In this document: positions 7,941 through 16,994 of the stretch, in pieces
How positions within the stretch are numbered: the stretch's first letter is position 1
Layout of the letters: every line of letters begins with the position of its first letter
Source: BMS3ABIN04 sp965554225
GTDB taxonomy: Bacteria; Bacteroidota; Ignavibacteria; Ignavibacteriales; Melioribacteraceae
Assembly (NCBI GenBank): GCA_965554225.1
Contig: CBEVZC010000008.1
Span: forward strand, 1-46,846
Direction: 5' to 3'
Length of the DNA: 46,846 nt
Translations under genes and position numbers: made by a program
Notes under the pieces: model-generated
Told to the model about the DNA's origin: nothing
The model's database searches: none
What the model saw: only the letters and a program-made list of their open reading frames with translations

Positions 7941-8630
7941 TTATTTCTTTTTCAAGGCATAATAAAATATCGTTTTCATTATTATAAAGCTGGCCATAAT
8001 TGTTCCTTTAACAGTGCCGGTTACTTTAGATTGCCCTATTCTTTTCCTATATTGGACGGGCAATTCAATAATTTTTAATTTTTGTTGAGCAGCTTTAATC
8101 TGCATTTCGACCGTCCAACCGTACCATTTATCTTGCATATCGAGATTTAATAGTTTATCAAACTTGATTGCACGAAAAGGTCCGAGATCAGTATACTTTA
8201 CGCCCCAAAATAAATTCATTAAGAATCCTGCGATAATACTTCCTATTCTTGATTGAAACGGTAAAGCTCCTTTTTCTCTTTTGCCAATAACACGGCTACC
8301 TAAAACGAAATCATATTTTTCATTTATAATCGGGTTTACTAACAATTTTATTTCTTCAGGATAATCACTGTAATCTCCATCCATAAATACTATAATTTCA
8401 TATGATTTTGATCTGCAGTAGTCAATACCTTTCAGACACGCTGCGCCATATCCTTGAAAGGACTCATATAATACCGTTGCTCCGGCTTTTACGGCATTTT
8501 CTGCCGTTTTATCAGTTGAGTTATTATTAACTACAATTACCTCATTAACAATATCTCTTGGTATCTCCGCAATTATTTTACCAATTGATTTTTCTTCATT
8601 GTATGCGGGAATAATAACGGCAATTTTCAT
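7941..8630 (-). CDS. Glycosyltransferase 2, dolichol-phosphate-mannose-synthase-like
   Basis: The product (about 229 residues) is a family 2 glycosyltransferase: MKIAVIIPAYNEEKSIGKII, VIVVNNNSTDKT, FQGYGAACLKGIDYCRS, and the metal-binding MDGDYSDYPEE, followed by FVLGSRVIG. These motifs resemble DPM1/DPG-type enzymes that move a sugar from a nucleotide donor to a polyprenyl phosphate. A tail segment (GTIMASFIIMKTIFYYALKKK) could anchor it at the membrane. I take the ATG at 8630; the longer frame would begin with a TTG at 8648 inside the preceding gene. A 62-base gap separates it from the TIGR04283 gene. Confidence 0.87.
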   Translation of the reverse strand: MKIAVIIPAYNEEKSIGKIIAEIPRDIVNEVIVVNNNSTDKTAENAVKAGATVLYESFQGYGAACLKGIDYCRSKSYEIIVFMDGDYSDYPEEIKLLVNPIINEKYDFVLGSRVIGKREKGALPFQSRIGSIIAGFLMNLFWGVKYTDLGPFRAIKFDKLLNLDMQDKWYGWTVEMQIKAAQQKLKIIELPVQYRKRIGQSKVTGTVKGTIMASFIIMKTIFYYALKKK

Positions 8631-8637
8631 TAGTTTT

Positions 8638-10107
8638 TCAGAAGGCAAATATATGGCTCTCGTAACTTTTCAATTCTATAAAAAGACCAATAGTTATAAT
8701 TTCTTCTTTAGACCTAAAGTATTTTTTATTGTGTAATAAATCATGAAATTCAATTTTATCCGAATATTCATTTACGTTAAATTTTATTCTGGTTCGCGAA
8801 GTTGAGTTTGTATAATTGATTACAATTAATCTTTTTTCACTTTCCTTTTGCCACATCCAAATTAAAATATTTTCATAAGTAAAATCACCATCCCAAGCCG
8901 GTAAAGCCTCTAAGAATGTCCAAGTACCCTTTTTAAAAATCTCATTTTTTGTTATTGAAAGCAATGTGTTATAAAACTTTTTAATTGAGAAATTTATTTT
9001 CTCAATTGGCGCACGGCCAAGCTGCAAAGGAAGTTTAACTTTTTTCCCTTCAAACTGACCGTCATGAAAAAAATGCATACCAAGTAAAGTGCTTGTTACT
9101 ACTGCGGCAGCTTTTGATTTATTTTGACCAAATACTGATACAGCTCTTTCTTCATCATGATTTTCCAAAAACCGCACAAGTTTTTTCTGGTAATCTTCTT
9201 CGGCACGGAGATGTGATTTTATTTCCGGAACATAGCCGTTTATAAGCCTTTCCGTTAATCTTTTATCGTATGTATAATCAAAACCGAGCTGTTGTAAATC
9301 CCATCCCAAATCCCAATAAGCTTCGGCAATAAATAAAAAGTCATTCCTTTTTTCTTTAGTTTTTTGGATAGCAATTTCCCAAAATTCTTTTTCCGGTTTA
9401 TCAAACCCTGCTTTAGATAAAACACCGCCCCAAGTATTTTCGAAAATGTTATTCAAATTCAGCATTGCCATATCACATCGTATTCCGTCACATACATTAA
9501 CCAAATCCAAGATTGTTTTAATCATAAATTCTCTTGCTTCCGGATTAAAATAATTGACTTGGATTGTATCCTGCCATGCCGGGAAAAATGGGTCACGACC
9601 GTGAGCAAAAACCTTTTTAGGATTTTGAAAGGAGACAAAAAATGTATGCGGATCTTTCTTGAACATATCGAAATTCGCTTCCAGAAAAATATTCGGATGT
9701 TTACTAATAAGTGTGGTATCCGCACTAAAGTGATTAGGTACAAAATCGAGTATTAACTTCAAACCGAAAGAATGAAGTGTATCCCTCAATCTCTGCAAAT
9801 TTCCCGAGCCCATTAAACTGGGGTTCGGTTCATATTTATCAATAGAATAAGGGGAACCAATTACATCTTCTCTTTTCCAATCACTTAATGCACGGTTGTA
9901 ATCTTCAATCAATCCTTCTTCAAAACAATATTTATCAATTACACTTTCATTAGTTTTCCAAATTCCCATTAACCAGACATAGTCCATTCCCTTATCGGCA
10001 AGCTCTTGCCAAACCGACGACGGTACGGAATGCAGCTTAGCATCTTTACCAAACTGTTTTATCCATACTCTTGTATTTATTTCGTAAAGATTAGGATTAA
10101 ATGGCAT
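8638..10107 (-). CDS. GH13 alpha-amylase-family glycosidase
   Basis: The 489-residue product keeps the four conserved GH13 regions: DFVPNH (121-126), GIRCDMAM with nucleophile Asp at about 212, FIAEAYW with the acid/base Glu at about 262, and ENHDEERA with the third catalytic Asp at about 318. It has no signal peptide, so it should act in the cytoplasm on alpha-glucans, trehalose-type sugars or maltosyl compounds. Subfamily cannot be settled from these motifs. The C-terminal beta domain (about 400-489) is present. It ends close to the start of the DPM1-like gene and begins 10 bases from the end of dnaG. Confidence 0.9.
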   Translation of the reverse strand: MPFNPNLYEINTRVWIKQFGKDAKLHSVPSSVWQELADKGMDYVWLMGIWKTNESVIDKYCFEEGLIEDYNRALSDWKREDVIGSPYSIDKYEPNPSLMGSGNLQRLRDTLHSFGLKLILDFVPNHFSADTTLISKHPNIFLEANFDMFKKDPHTFFVSFQNPKKVFAHGRDPFFPAWQDTIQVNYFNPEAREFMIKTILDLVNVCDGIRCDMAMLNLNNIFENTWGGVLSKAGFDKPEKEFWEIAIQKTKEKRNDFLFIAEAYWDLGWDLQQLGFDYTYDKRLTERLINGYVPEIKSHLRAEEDYQKKLVRFLENHDEERAVSVFGQNKSKAAAVVTSTLLGMHFFHDGQFEGKKVKLPLQLGRAPIEKINFSIKKFYNTLLSITKNEIFKKGTWTFLEALPAWDGDFTYENILIWMWQKESEKRLIVINYTNSTSRTRIKFNVNEYSDKIEFHDLLHNKKYFRSKEEIITIGLFIELKSYESHIFAF

Positions 10108-10117
10108 GATAAAAATA

Positions 10118-11977
10118 TTATTCCTCCGAATTTAATAGCTGCTTTTTTTCTTCCTGCAATATTTTTATAGAATTTAACATATTTATAATATCGGTATTTT
10201 CATTTAATTTCGGAATCTCGGCATTTTTCTCTCTGATTAATTTTTCCAATCGTTTTAAATTAAACTTTTTAACAACATCCTTCGTAAATTTAATTATATC
10301 AATTTCAACTTTTCCGTCGGATGAATATTTTTCCCATCGCGTACTAATGGGAGCACTCTCCAAAGTAAGAGAAAGAATAAAATCGCGACTTTCTTCATCT
10401 TTAATTTTATCGATAAGTGCTGCCGGCATTATATTATCTTCTTGGTAACCTTCATAAACAATATCTGCTAATTCTTTTAGTTTGGGATTTCCCAAATCAT
10501 CAGGATGAATATTATCAAAAATCAGTTCAACTATTTCTTTATTGCCTTCATATAATAATGAAATAATTTCCTTTTCCAGATGATTCATTTTTCGGTTAAG
10601 TAAAACATTCATTTCCGAATTAGCAGAACCGGTCTTAGGTAAAGCAGTTGTATTCTTTTTTATATCTTCAGAGCGTTTTCTTGATTTCAGAAATTTTTCC
10701 AATTCCGTTTCAATCAATTTTTCTCTCAAATTAAATTTTCGTGCAATGGATTTTAGAAGTATACTTCGCTTTAGATCATCACGTACGAGTGAAGCACTTT
10801 TAATTAGCTCTCTTATTGCTTCCGCTTGTTGTCCAGGATCTTTAAACGCTCCTTTAGCTTCATATTGTGCAGTTTGATATTCTAAAAAATTTCTGGCTCT
10901 TTGTAAAATTTCTTCAAACTGCTCCTTCCCGTTTTTATTAATATATGAATCAGGATCATCGCCTTCAGGCAGACTTAAAATTTTAATTTCGAAATCCTGC
11001 TTAAGAAGCAGTTCAATACTTCGCATTGCTGCATTTTGTCCGGCTGTATCCGCATCAAAAAGGACAACTATATTCTTTGTGTATCGTGAGAGTAATCTTA
11101 TTTGATCTTCCGTTAACGAGGTTCCGGATGAAGCAACGACATTTTTAACACCGTTTTGGTAAAGCGAAATTAAATCCATATAGCCCTCAACCAGAATTGC
11201 TTTATTCATCTTTCGTATTTCTTCTTTCGAATGATAAAGTCCATAAAGTGACTTACGCTTTAGGTAAATAATTGATTCAGGCGAATTTAAATATTTTGCG
11301 GCATTTTTATCATTCTGCAGAATTCTGCCGCCGAACGCAACTACCCTTCCGTTTGGGGAAAAAATAGGGAAAATTATTCTCCCTCTAAATTTATCATAAA
11401 ACTGACCGCCGTCTTTTGCATCAATAAGACCGAGTGTTTTAGCTTTTGCCAAATCAATTTTATTTTCTCTAAAATAATTAAGTAAGTTATCCCACGACGG
11501 AAGAGCAAAACCAAGACCAAAAACTTTTTGCGTTTGAGTTTTTATCCTTCTATTTTCGAAATAATTTCTTGCTACTTCACCTTCGGGTTCTTTTAATAAA
11601 ATTTTGGAGAAATACTTTGCCGCTTGCAAATTTATTTCATAAAGTTCTTCCTGCAAACTTTGCTTTTCACTATCTTTTTCTCCTTTGTAAGTAAGCTGAA
11701 TACCACCAAACTCGGCAACTTCCTGTACTGATTCAACGAATGAAATATTTTTATAGTCCATAAGAAATTTAAATATATTACCTCCGGCATGGCAGCCGAA
11801 ACAATGATATATCTGTTTCTCTTCACTTACAGTGAAAGAAGGTGTTTTTTCCTGATGAAACGGACAGAGACCTATATAATTTTTTCCGCGTTTTTTAAGT
11901 TGAACAAAACCGGAAATAAAATCAACTATACCCACGCTGTTTCTTATTTCGTCTATCTTTTCTTCTGGAATTGTCAT
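10118..11977 (-). CDS. dnaG: DNA primase DnaG
   Basis: DnaG makes the RNA primers for replication. The 619-residue product has the N-terminal CHC2 zinc finger (C38, H41, C59, C62 in CPFHQEKTPSF and YHCFGCHAGGN). The primase core follows, with the toprim motifs ILVEGYMDLISL and VVLFDADTAGQNA, and PEGDDPDSYI. The C-terminal third (about 440-619) is the less conserved helicase-interaction region. The start is the ATG at 11977. It reads divergently from the DJ-1 gene at 12090; the 112-base gap should contain both promoters. Confidence 0.97.
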   Translation of the reverse strand: MTIPEEKIDEIRNSVGIVDFISGFVQLKKRGKNYIGLCPFHQEKTPSFTVSEEKQIYHCFGCHAGGNIFKFLMDYKNISFVESVQEVAEFGGIQLTYKGEKDSEKQSLQEELYEINLQAAKYFSKILLKEPEGEVARNYFENRRIKTQTQKVFGLGFALPSWDNLLNYFRENKIDLAKAKTLGLIDAKDGGQFYDKFRGRIIFPIFSPNGRVVAFGGRILQNDKNAAKYLNSPESIIYLKRKSLYGLYHSKEEIRKMNKAILVEGYMDLISLYQNGVKNVVASSGTSLTEDQIRLLSRYTKNIVVLFDADTAGQNAAMRSIELLLKQDFEIKILSLPEGDDPDSYINKNGKEQFEEILQRARNFLEYQTAQYEAKGAFKDPGQQAEAIRELIKSASLVRDDLKRSILLKSIARKFNLREKLIETELEKFLKSRKRSEDIKKNTTALPKTGSANSEMNVLLNRKMNHLEKEIISLLYEGNKEIVELIFDNIHPDDLGNPKLKELADIVYEGYQEDNIMPAALIDKIKDEESRDFILSLTLESAPISTRWEKYSSDGKVEIDIIKFTKDVVKKFNLKRLEKLIREKNAEIPKLNENTDIINMLNSIKILQEEKKQLLNSEE

Positions 11978-12089
11978 ATATCTAATATATATTTTGAAGT
12001 CGGAAAATCAAATAAAAAATAGCCAATTAAAGCAATATTTTTCATTTATTGTTATAATAGTTAACGTAAATTAAAAAAATAATTGTTCA

Positions 12090-12611
12090 ATGGTATACAA
12101 AAACAGCATATTAATTATTCTTCCCGCAACAAATTTTAGCGAGACTGAGTATTTGTCGGTTAAAACCGTTTTAGCAAACTCCGGTTTTAATACATTTACC
12201 GCATCGGATGCAAACGGATTGTGCGTTGGACAAAACGGGCTAAAGGTTAAAGCTGATGTATCTTTCTTTAATATGCACGAAAATAATTTCATTGCAATAA
12301 TATTTATCGGTGGTCCGGGAGTTAAAAAATATTGGATAAATCCCGCATTACATTCCATTGCCAATAAGTTTCAAATTAAAAACAAAATTATTGGTGCAAT
12401 TTGCAGCTCGCCTGTAATTTTAGCTAAAGCCGGACTATTATCCGGACGTGAAGCAACCTGTTTTGAAAGTGACAAACAGGAATTGGAAAAAGAAGGCGTA
12501 GCATATAAGAATTTACCGATTGTAATAAGCAAGAATATAATCACCGCAAACGGACCTTCATCTGCTTACAATTTTGCTGAAAAGTTTGTGGAAAAAATCA
12601 AATTTAACTAA
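12090..12611 (+). CDS. DJ-1/PfpI-family protein
   Basis: The 173-residue product has the DJ-1/PfpI fold: ILIILPATNFSETEY at the N-terminus, IIFIGGPGVKKYW, the nucleophile elbow IGAICSSPVILAKAGLL with Cys at about 105, and ITANGPSSAYNFAEKFVE near the end. Relatives act in stress defence as deglycases, chaperones or glutamine-amidotransferase-like hydrolases; the exact activity is open. The Cys is present but the following residue is Ser rather than the His of PfpI proteases, as in DJ-1. It lies 27 bases upstream of ispG and is likely co-transcribed. Confidence 0.87.
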   Translation: MVYKNSILIILPATNFSETEYLSVKTVLANSGFNTFTASDANGLCVGQNGLKVKADVSFFNMHENNFIAIIFIGGPGVKKYWINPALHSIANKFQIKNKIIGAICSSPVILAKAGLLSGREATCFESDKQELEKEGVAYKNLPIVISKNIITANGPSSAYNFAEKFVEKIKFN

Positions 12612-12638
12612 ACTCCATTTTACCTGCTAAATTGAAAT

Positions 12639-14594
12639 ATGAATAACATTGATTTTAAATATTGCAATAGCCTTACAAAATATTCAAGGTTCAAAACAAG
12701 AGTTGTAAATATTGGCAATATTCCGCTTGGCGGAAGTTTTCCCATTAGAATTCAATCGATGACAACCACAAATACTCTTGATACAAAAGCAACTGTTGAC
12801 CAATCAATAAGAATGATTGAAGCAGGCTGCGAATATGTGAGAATTACAGCTCCAAGCATAAATGAAGCAAAGAATTTAAGGAATATAAAAGAAGAACTGA
12901 AGAAAGCCGGTTATTCTACTCCGTTAATTGCAGACATTCATTTTACACCAAATGCTGCAGAAGTTGCAGCCAGGATAGTTGAAAAAGTTCGCGTTAATCC
13001 GGGTAATTATGTAGACAAGAAAAAATTTCTTCAAACTGAATATACCAATAGTGAATACGAAGCGGAGATAGAAAGAATTCGAGAACGGTTTTCCCCTTTG
13101 GTTAAGGTCTGTAAAGAATACGGAACCGCAATGAGAATAGGAACTAACCACGGTTCTCTTTCCGATAGAATAATGAGCCACTACGGAGATACTCCGCTGG
13201 GAATGGTTGAGTCTGCATTGGAATTCGTTAGAATTTGCGAAGACTTAAACTATTATGATATTGTATTATCCATGAAAGCCAGTAATACACAAGTAATGGT
13301 TGAGGCATACAGATTATTAGTAAATAAAATGATTACATCCGGAAGGAATTATCCTATTCATCTCGGTGTAACGGAAGCCGGAGACGGTGAAGACGGCAGG
13401 ATTAAATCTGCTTTAGGAATAGGCACATTATTGGAAGACGGTATTGGAGATACAATTCGAGTATCTTTAACTGAAGAACCCGAAAAAGAAATTCCGGTTG
13501 CTATTGCTTTAGCCGAAAGATATAAAGACAGAGAGAAGCATGATGAAATTCCGGTATTGGATTCTATCCCTAAAAATCCTTTTGAATATTCTAAGCGCAA
13601 AACATTTTCAGTAAACGGAATAGGAGGAAAAAATGTTCCCGTTGTTGTTGCCGATTTTTCAAAAGTACATGTTAAAGATTTTTCAGATTTAAGTATAATC
13701 GGATATAACTATGACTCCGTTTTGGATAAATGGAACATGAATGACACAGCTGCGGATTTTATTTATTTAGGGAAACAAGAAATTGATCTGCAATTACCAA
13801 ATTCGTTGAAAGTAATATATGATTCCGAGTATTATAAAACTCTTAAGAATCCGCATAATGCATTTCCGCTTTTTACAATTGAGCAATTTGAAGATACAAT
13901 CGATCATTCCGATACTTTGAATTTTGTTAAGATAAACTTAGAAGACATATCCTCTGAAAAGCTTAAAAGTTTTGCCAAAGACAAATCAATGGTATTCATT
14001 TTAACAACCTCCAACCTTGCCGGGATGGCAGAACAGCGTAGAATATTTCTTGAGTTTATGCTTCAAAAAATAGGAAATCCGGTAATTATAAAACGTAATT
14101 ACCATGATGCTGATGCTAACTTATTTAGGCTCTATAGTTCAACTGATTTTGGCGCTTTACTGATTGACGGATTAGGTGATGGGGTTTGGGCAAATACGGA
14201 TGAACTTGGTTTGGGTTCTAAAAAGAACGCCCGTGTTTTAGTTAACAGAACATTATTCGGAATATTACAAGCAGCAAGGACCAGAATATCCAAAACAGAA
14301 TATATTGCATGCCCTTCCTGCGGACGTACTTTGTTTGACTTGGTAGAGGTTACAAATAAAATCCGAACAAGAACAGAGCACTTAAAAGGAGTAAAAATTG
14401 GAATAATGGGCTGCATCGTTAACGGTCCCGGTGAAATGGCAGATGCAGATTACGGTTACGTCGGTTCCGGTGTTGATAAAATTACACTCTACAGAGGTAA
14501 AGAAGTTGTAATGAAAAATATTAACTTCGCAAACGCAGTTGACAAACTTATTGATCTAATAAAAGAAGACGGTAATTGGGTAGAACCCCAATAA
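12639..14594 (+). CDS. ispG: 4-hydroxy-3-methylbut-2-en-1-yl diphosphate synthase IspG (long form)
   Basis: IspG is the iron-sulfur enzyme that converts MEcPP to HMBPP in the non-mevalonate isoprenoid pathway. The 651-residue product has the TIM-barrel N-terminal part (PIRIQSMTTTNTLD, LIADIHFTPNAA, RIGTNHGSLSDRI, HLGVTEAGDGEDGRIKSA). A large middle insert follows (about 310-540), then the reductase-like C-terminus. Cluster ligands are Cys558 and Cys561 (CPSCGRT) and Cys592 (GCIVNGPGE). The three-domain form with the insert is the type found in Bacteroidetes, Chlorobi, chlamydiae and plants, against about 370 residues in E. coli. The start is the ATG at 12639. Confidence 0.97.
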   Translation: MNNIDFKYCNSLTKYSRFKTRVVNIGNIPLGGSFPIRIQSMTTTNTLDTKATVDQSIRMIEAGCEYVRITAPSINEAKNLRNIKEELKKAGYSTPLIADIHFTPNAAEVAARIVEKVRVNPGNYVDKKKFLQTEYTNSEYEAEIERIRERFSPLVKVCKEYGTAMRIGTNHGSLSDRIMSHYGDTPLGMVESALEFVRICEDLNYYDIVLSMKASNTQVMVEAYRLLVNKMITSGRNYPIHLGVTEAGDGEDGRIKSALGIGTLLEDGIGDTIRVSLTEEPEKEIPVAIALAERYKDREKHDEIPVLDSIPKNPFEYSKRKTFSVNGIGGKNVPVVVADFSKVHVKDFSDLSIIGYNYDSVLDKWNMNDTAADFIYLGKQEIDLQLPNSLKVIYDSEYYKTLKNPHNAFPLFTIEQFEDTIDHSDTLNFVKINLEDISSEKLKSFAKDKSMVFILTTSNLAGMAEQRRIFLEFMLQKIGNPVIIKRNYHDADANLFRLYSSTDFGALLIDGLGDGVWANTDELGLGSKKNARVLVNRTLFGILQAARTRISKTEYIACPSCGRTLFDLVEVTNKIRTRTEHLKGVKIGIMGCIVNGPGEMADADYGYVGSGVDKITLYRGKEVVMKNINFANAVDKLIDLIKEDGNWVEPQ

Positions 14595-14639
14595 CTTCTA
14601 AAATAAAACAATATCTTTTTATATTGAACTTTTCAAACT

Positions 14640-15911
14640 TTATATAAAATCCGCAAGTGAGCTGAAATTGGGATCAAATAATCTTTTATAAATTCTTAAT
14701 GCATAAGAATCAGTCATACCCGAAATATAATCGCACACAATTCTGGCTCTTGCTTCTACCGACTTTTCATTCTTAATCAAATTATGCGTAAAATCCGGCA
14801 GTAATTTTATTCTTGCTTCTCCGGTAATATAATTCTGCTCAAACACTTTGAACATCCGTTCAATCATTTCGTCTGCTTTAAATTCCATTTGGTGAAGCGG
14901 CGGTGAAGTAAAAACCAAATCGACCGCAATTTTTTTGTACAGGTCCGCTTTTTCCTGAAGAGCTTTATCAATCTGCAGCTTATATTTGTATCTGTTAGTT
15001 AAATCATCCATAAATGTTTTGCGTTCTTTAATATCGCAGCCAAGAATAAAATCACCAATTAACGAACCGAATTTTGGTTTATAATTACGCTGTCCAATCC
15101 ATTTTTTTAAATCTTCAATAATATCTCTCTGACGTATATTCAAATGGGATTCATTATCAATTAACCAATGGTCTAACTTCTGAATTGTAATAAATCTTCC
15201 GGATACGCTATCTACAATATCATTTATTGCATAAGCCGTATCGTCCGCCCAATCCATTATTTGACATTCTATACTTCTGAAGCTGTTTGCTTCCTTTATA
15301 GAATGAAACTGATTTTTATAGTCTTTCCCGGTAAAAACAAAATCCAAATATTTTTTTTGATAATCGTAAACGAAATGATTTACAGGATTATCATAGTCCT
15401 TATATGTAACTTTATATTTTAATATTGAATCAATGAAAGCCCGTGTAGGATTCATTCCCCGTCTGTCATCTTGGTTTCTATAAAAAACTTCAGTTAATAA
15501 TCTTAACGTCTGCGCATTTCCCTCAAACCCGCCGTATTTACTCATTAAATTATTCAGGGTCCTTTCGCCTGCGTGACCAAAAGGAGGATGACCAAGATCG
15601 TGCCCCAAACATGAAGACTCAACCAGATCGGGATCGATGAAATATTTATCGTCAAAAGGAGAATCGGAAAGATTATTTAAGTAATTGCAAATTGATCTTC
15701 CAATTTGTTCAACTTCAATTGAATGAGTTAATCTGGTTCTATAGTAATCGCTTTCGCCAGGTAAAAAAACTTGCGTCTTACCTTGCAGTCTTCTAAATTC
15801 GGACGAATGGATTACTCTGTCTCGGTCAATTTGGAACGGAGTTCTGAAATCAGCTCTGTTACTTTCCCGCAGTCGTTCAAAATCAAAATCTTTATAAAAA
15901 TTATTCTTCAT
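14640..15911 (-). CDS. dgt: dGTPase / dNTP triphosphohydrolase (HD domain)
   Basis: The enzyme removes triphosphate from dNTPs. The 423-residue product opens with the family signature FRTPFQIDRDRVIHSSEFRR and GKTQVF, then the metal-binding residues of the HD domain: His63 in RLTHSIEVEQ, His104-Asp105 in CLGHDLGHPPFGHAGE, and a distal Asp in MDWADDTAYAINDI. Length fits the family. The start is the ATG at 15911. It is convergent with ispG, with only 45 bases between the two stops, and no strong hairpin was seen there. It probably stands as a single gene. Confidence 0.94.
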   Translation of the reverse strand: MKNNFYKDFDFERLRESNRADFRTPFQIDRDRVIHSSEFRRLQGKTQVFLPGESDYYRTRLTHSIEVEQIGRSICNYLNNLSDSPFDDKYFIDPDLVESSCLGHDLGHPPFGHAGERTLNNLMSKYGGFEGNAQTLRLLTEVFYRNQDDRRGMNPTRAFIDSILKYKVTYKDYDNPVNHFVYDYQKKYLDFVFTGKDYKNQFHSIKEANSFRSIECQIMDWADDTAYAINDIVDSVSGRFITIQKLDHWLIDNESHLNIRQRDIIEDLKKWIGQRNYKPKFGSLIGDFILGCDIKERKTFMDDLTNRYKYKLQIDKALQEKADLYKKIAVDLVFTSPPLHQMEFKADEMIERMFKVFEQNYITGEARIKLLPDFTHNLIKNEKSVEARARIVCDYISGMTDSYALRIYKRLFDPNFSSLADFI

Positions 15912-16046
15912 CTTGTCCTTTCTTTTACCTTTTTAAATTTAATAAATCTTCCCAACTTAATTTTGCAATATTGACATCAAGATTTTTAAGACTTATTTTA
16001 TCCGTTCAAAATATTATTATGTTTTTAACACAAGGGGAAAATTAGT

Positions 16047-16604
16047 ATGCCATGGATTAAAGTAATAGAAGAAAATGAAGCAAAGGGTGAAGTTAAAGAA
16101 ATATATGATTCAATGAAAAAAAGCAGAGGAAAATTATCGAATATAATGCAAATCCAAAGTTTGATGCCGGAAGTAATGAAAAGCCACATGGATTTATATC
16201 TCTCCGTTATGTTTAATAAGTCCGGTATTAGAAGGGAAGAAAAGGAATTAATCGCCGTTGTGGTTTCAACGTTAAACGATTGCTTATATTGCACAAATCA
16301 TCATGCCGAAGCCTTGAACAGTTATTGGAATGACCCTGCTAAAATTCAGCAAGTTATAAACGATTATAAAACAGTCGAACTACCTGTAAGATCGTTTGCA
16401 ATTCTTAGTTATGCCGAAAAGTTAACCTTAAATCCCGGATCGGTAAATGAACACGATTTGGAAAATTTACAAATTCACGGAATGAGCGACGAGGATATTC
16501 TTAATATAAATCTAATAGTAAGTTATTTTAATTTTGTTAACAGAATTGCTAACGGACTCGGTGTTGAGTTCTCCGACGAAGAGGTTAAAGGTTATGCTTA
16601 TTAA
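16047..16604 (+). CDS. AhpD-like peroxidase-related protein (carboxymuconolactone decarboxylase fold)
   Basis: The 185-residue product has the AhpD/CMD fold with the redox-active CxxC (Cys79, Cys82) in the stretch LNDCLYCTNHHAEAL and the following His86. Such proteins reduce peroxides using the CxxC pair and a partner thiol system. The N-terminal PWIKVIEENEAKGEVKEIYD is typical of the peroxidase-related subgroup. A purine-rich ribosome-binding site (AAGGGGAAA) lies upstream of the ATG at 16047. A strong hairpin at 16665-16689 follows the stop. It appears to be a monocistronic unit. Confidence 0.9.
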   Translation: MPWIKVIEENEAKGEVKEIYDSMKKSRGKLSNIMQIQSLMPEVMKSHMDLYLSVMFNKSGIRREEKELIAVVVSTLNDCLYCTNHHAEALNSYWNDPAKIQQVINDYKTVELPVRSFAILSYAEKLTLNPGSVNEHDLENLQIHGMSDEDILNINLIVSYFNFVNRIANGLGVEFSDEEVKGYAY

Positions 16605-16994
16605 GCAAACAGTTTCATCTAAATAAAACATAATAGCATGGTAAAAACTTAAAGTAAACTTATTGGTACTTTTAATAAATAAAAGTACCTTTCTTTTATT
16701 TATAAGTGTTTATTCAAATAAAGCATTGAAACCTTTATATCTCCATAACTCCTTGATTTATATTTTCTCCAAAATCAAAAAATAGTTGCTATTTTTATTT
16801 ACTTCCTTATTTTACAAGTATAATTTATATTCGATAATTAATACACGTTTTTTATCGCATGAAAATGACGGTTAATAAAACTTATAAACGTACATTTTAA
16901 TAGTTCAGCAGTTAAAAAATATTGAGTAAGATCGATTCAATTTATAAATTGTATTTTATTAGTTAATTTTTATTGCAAGATTTATAAAAGCTAA
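16605..16994. other. 390-base gene-free region
   Basis: This AT-rich stretch holds the terminator hairpin of the AhpD-like gene near its left end and must hold the promoter of the kinase operon that begins at 16995. I found no supported ORF or RNA gene in it, and no repeat shared with the other gaps. Confidence 0.6.
16665..16689 (+). terminator. Intrinsic terminator after the AhpD-like gene
   Basis: GGTACTTTTA at 16665-16674 pairs perfectly with TAAAAGTACC at 16680-16689 around a five-base loop. The T-rich tail TTTCTTTT follows directly. The site is 60 bases past the stop codon. Confidence 0.75.
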
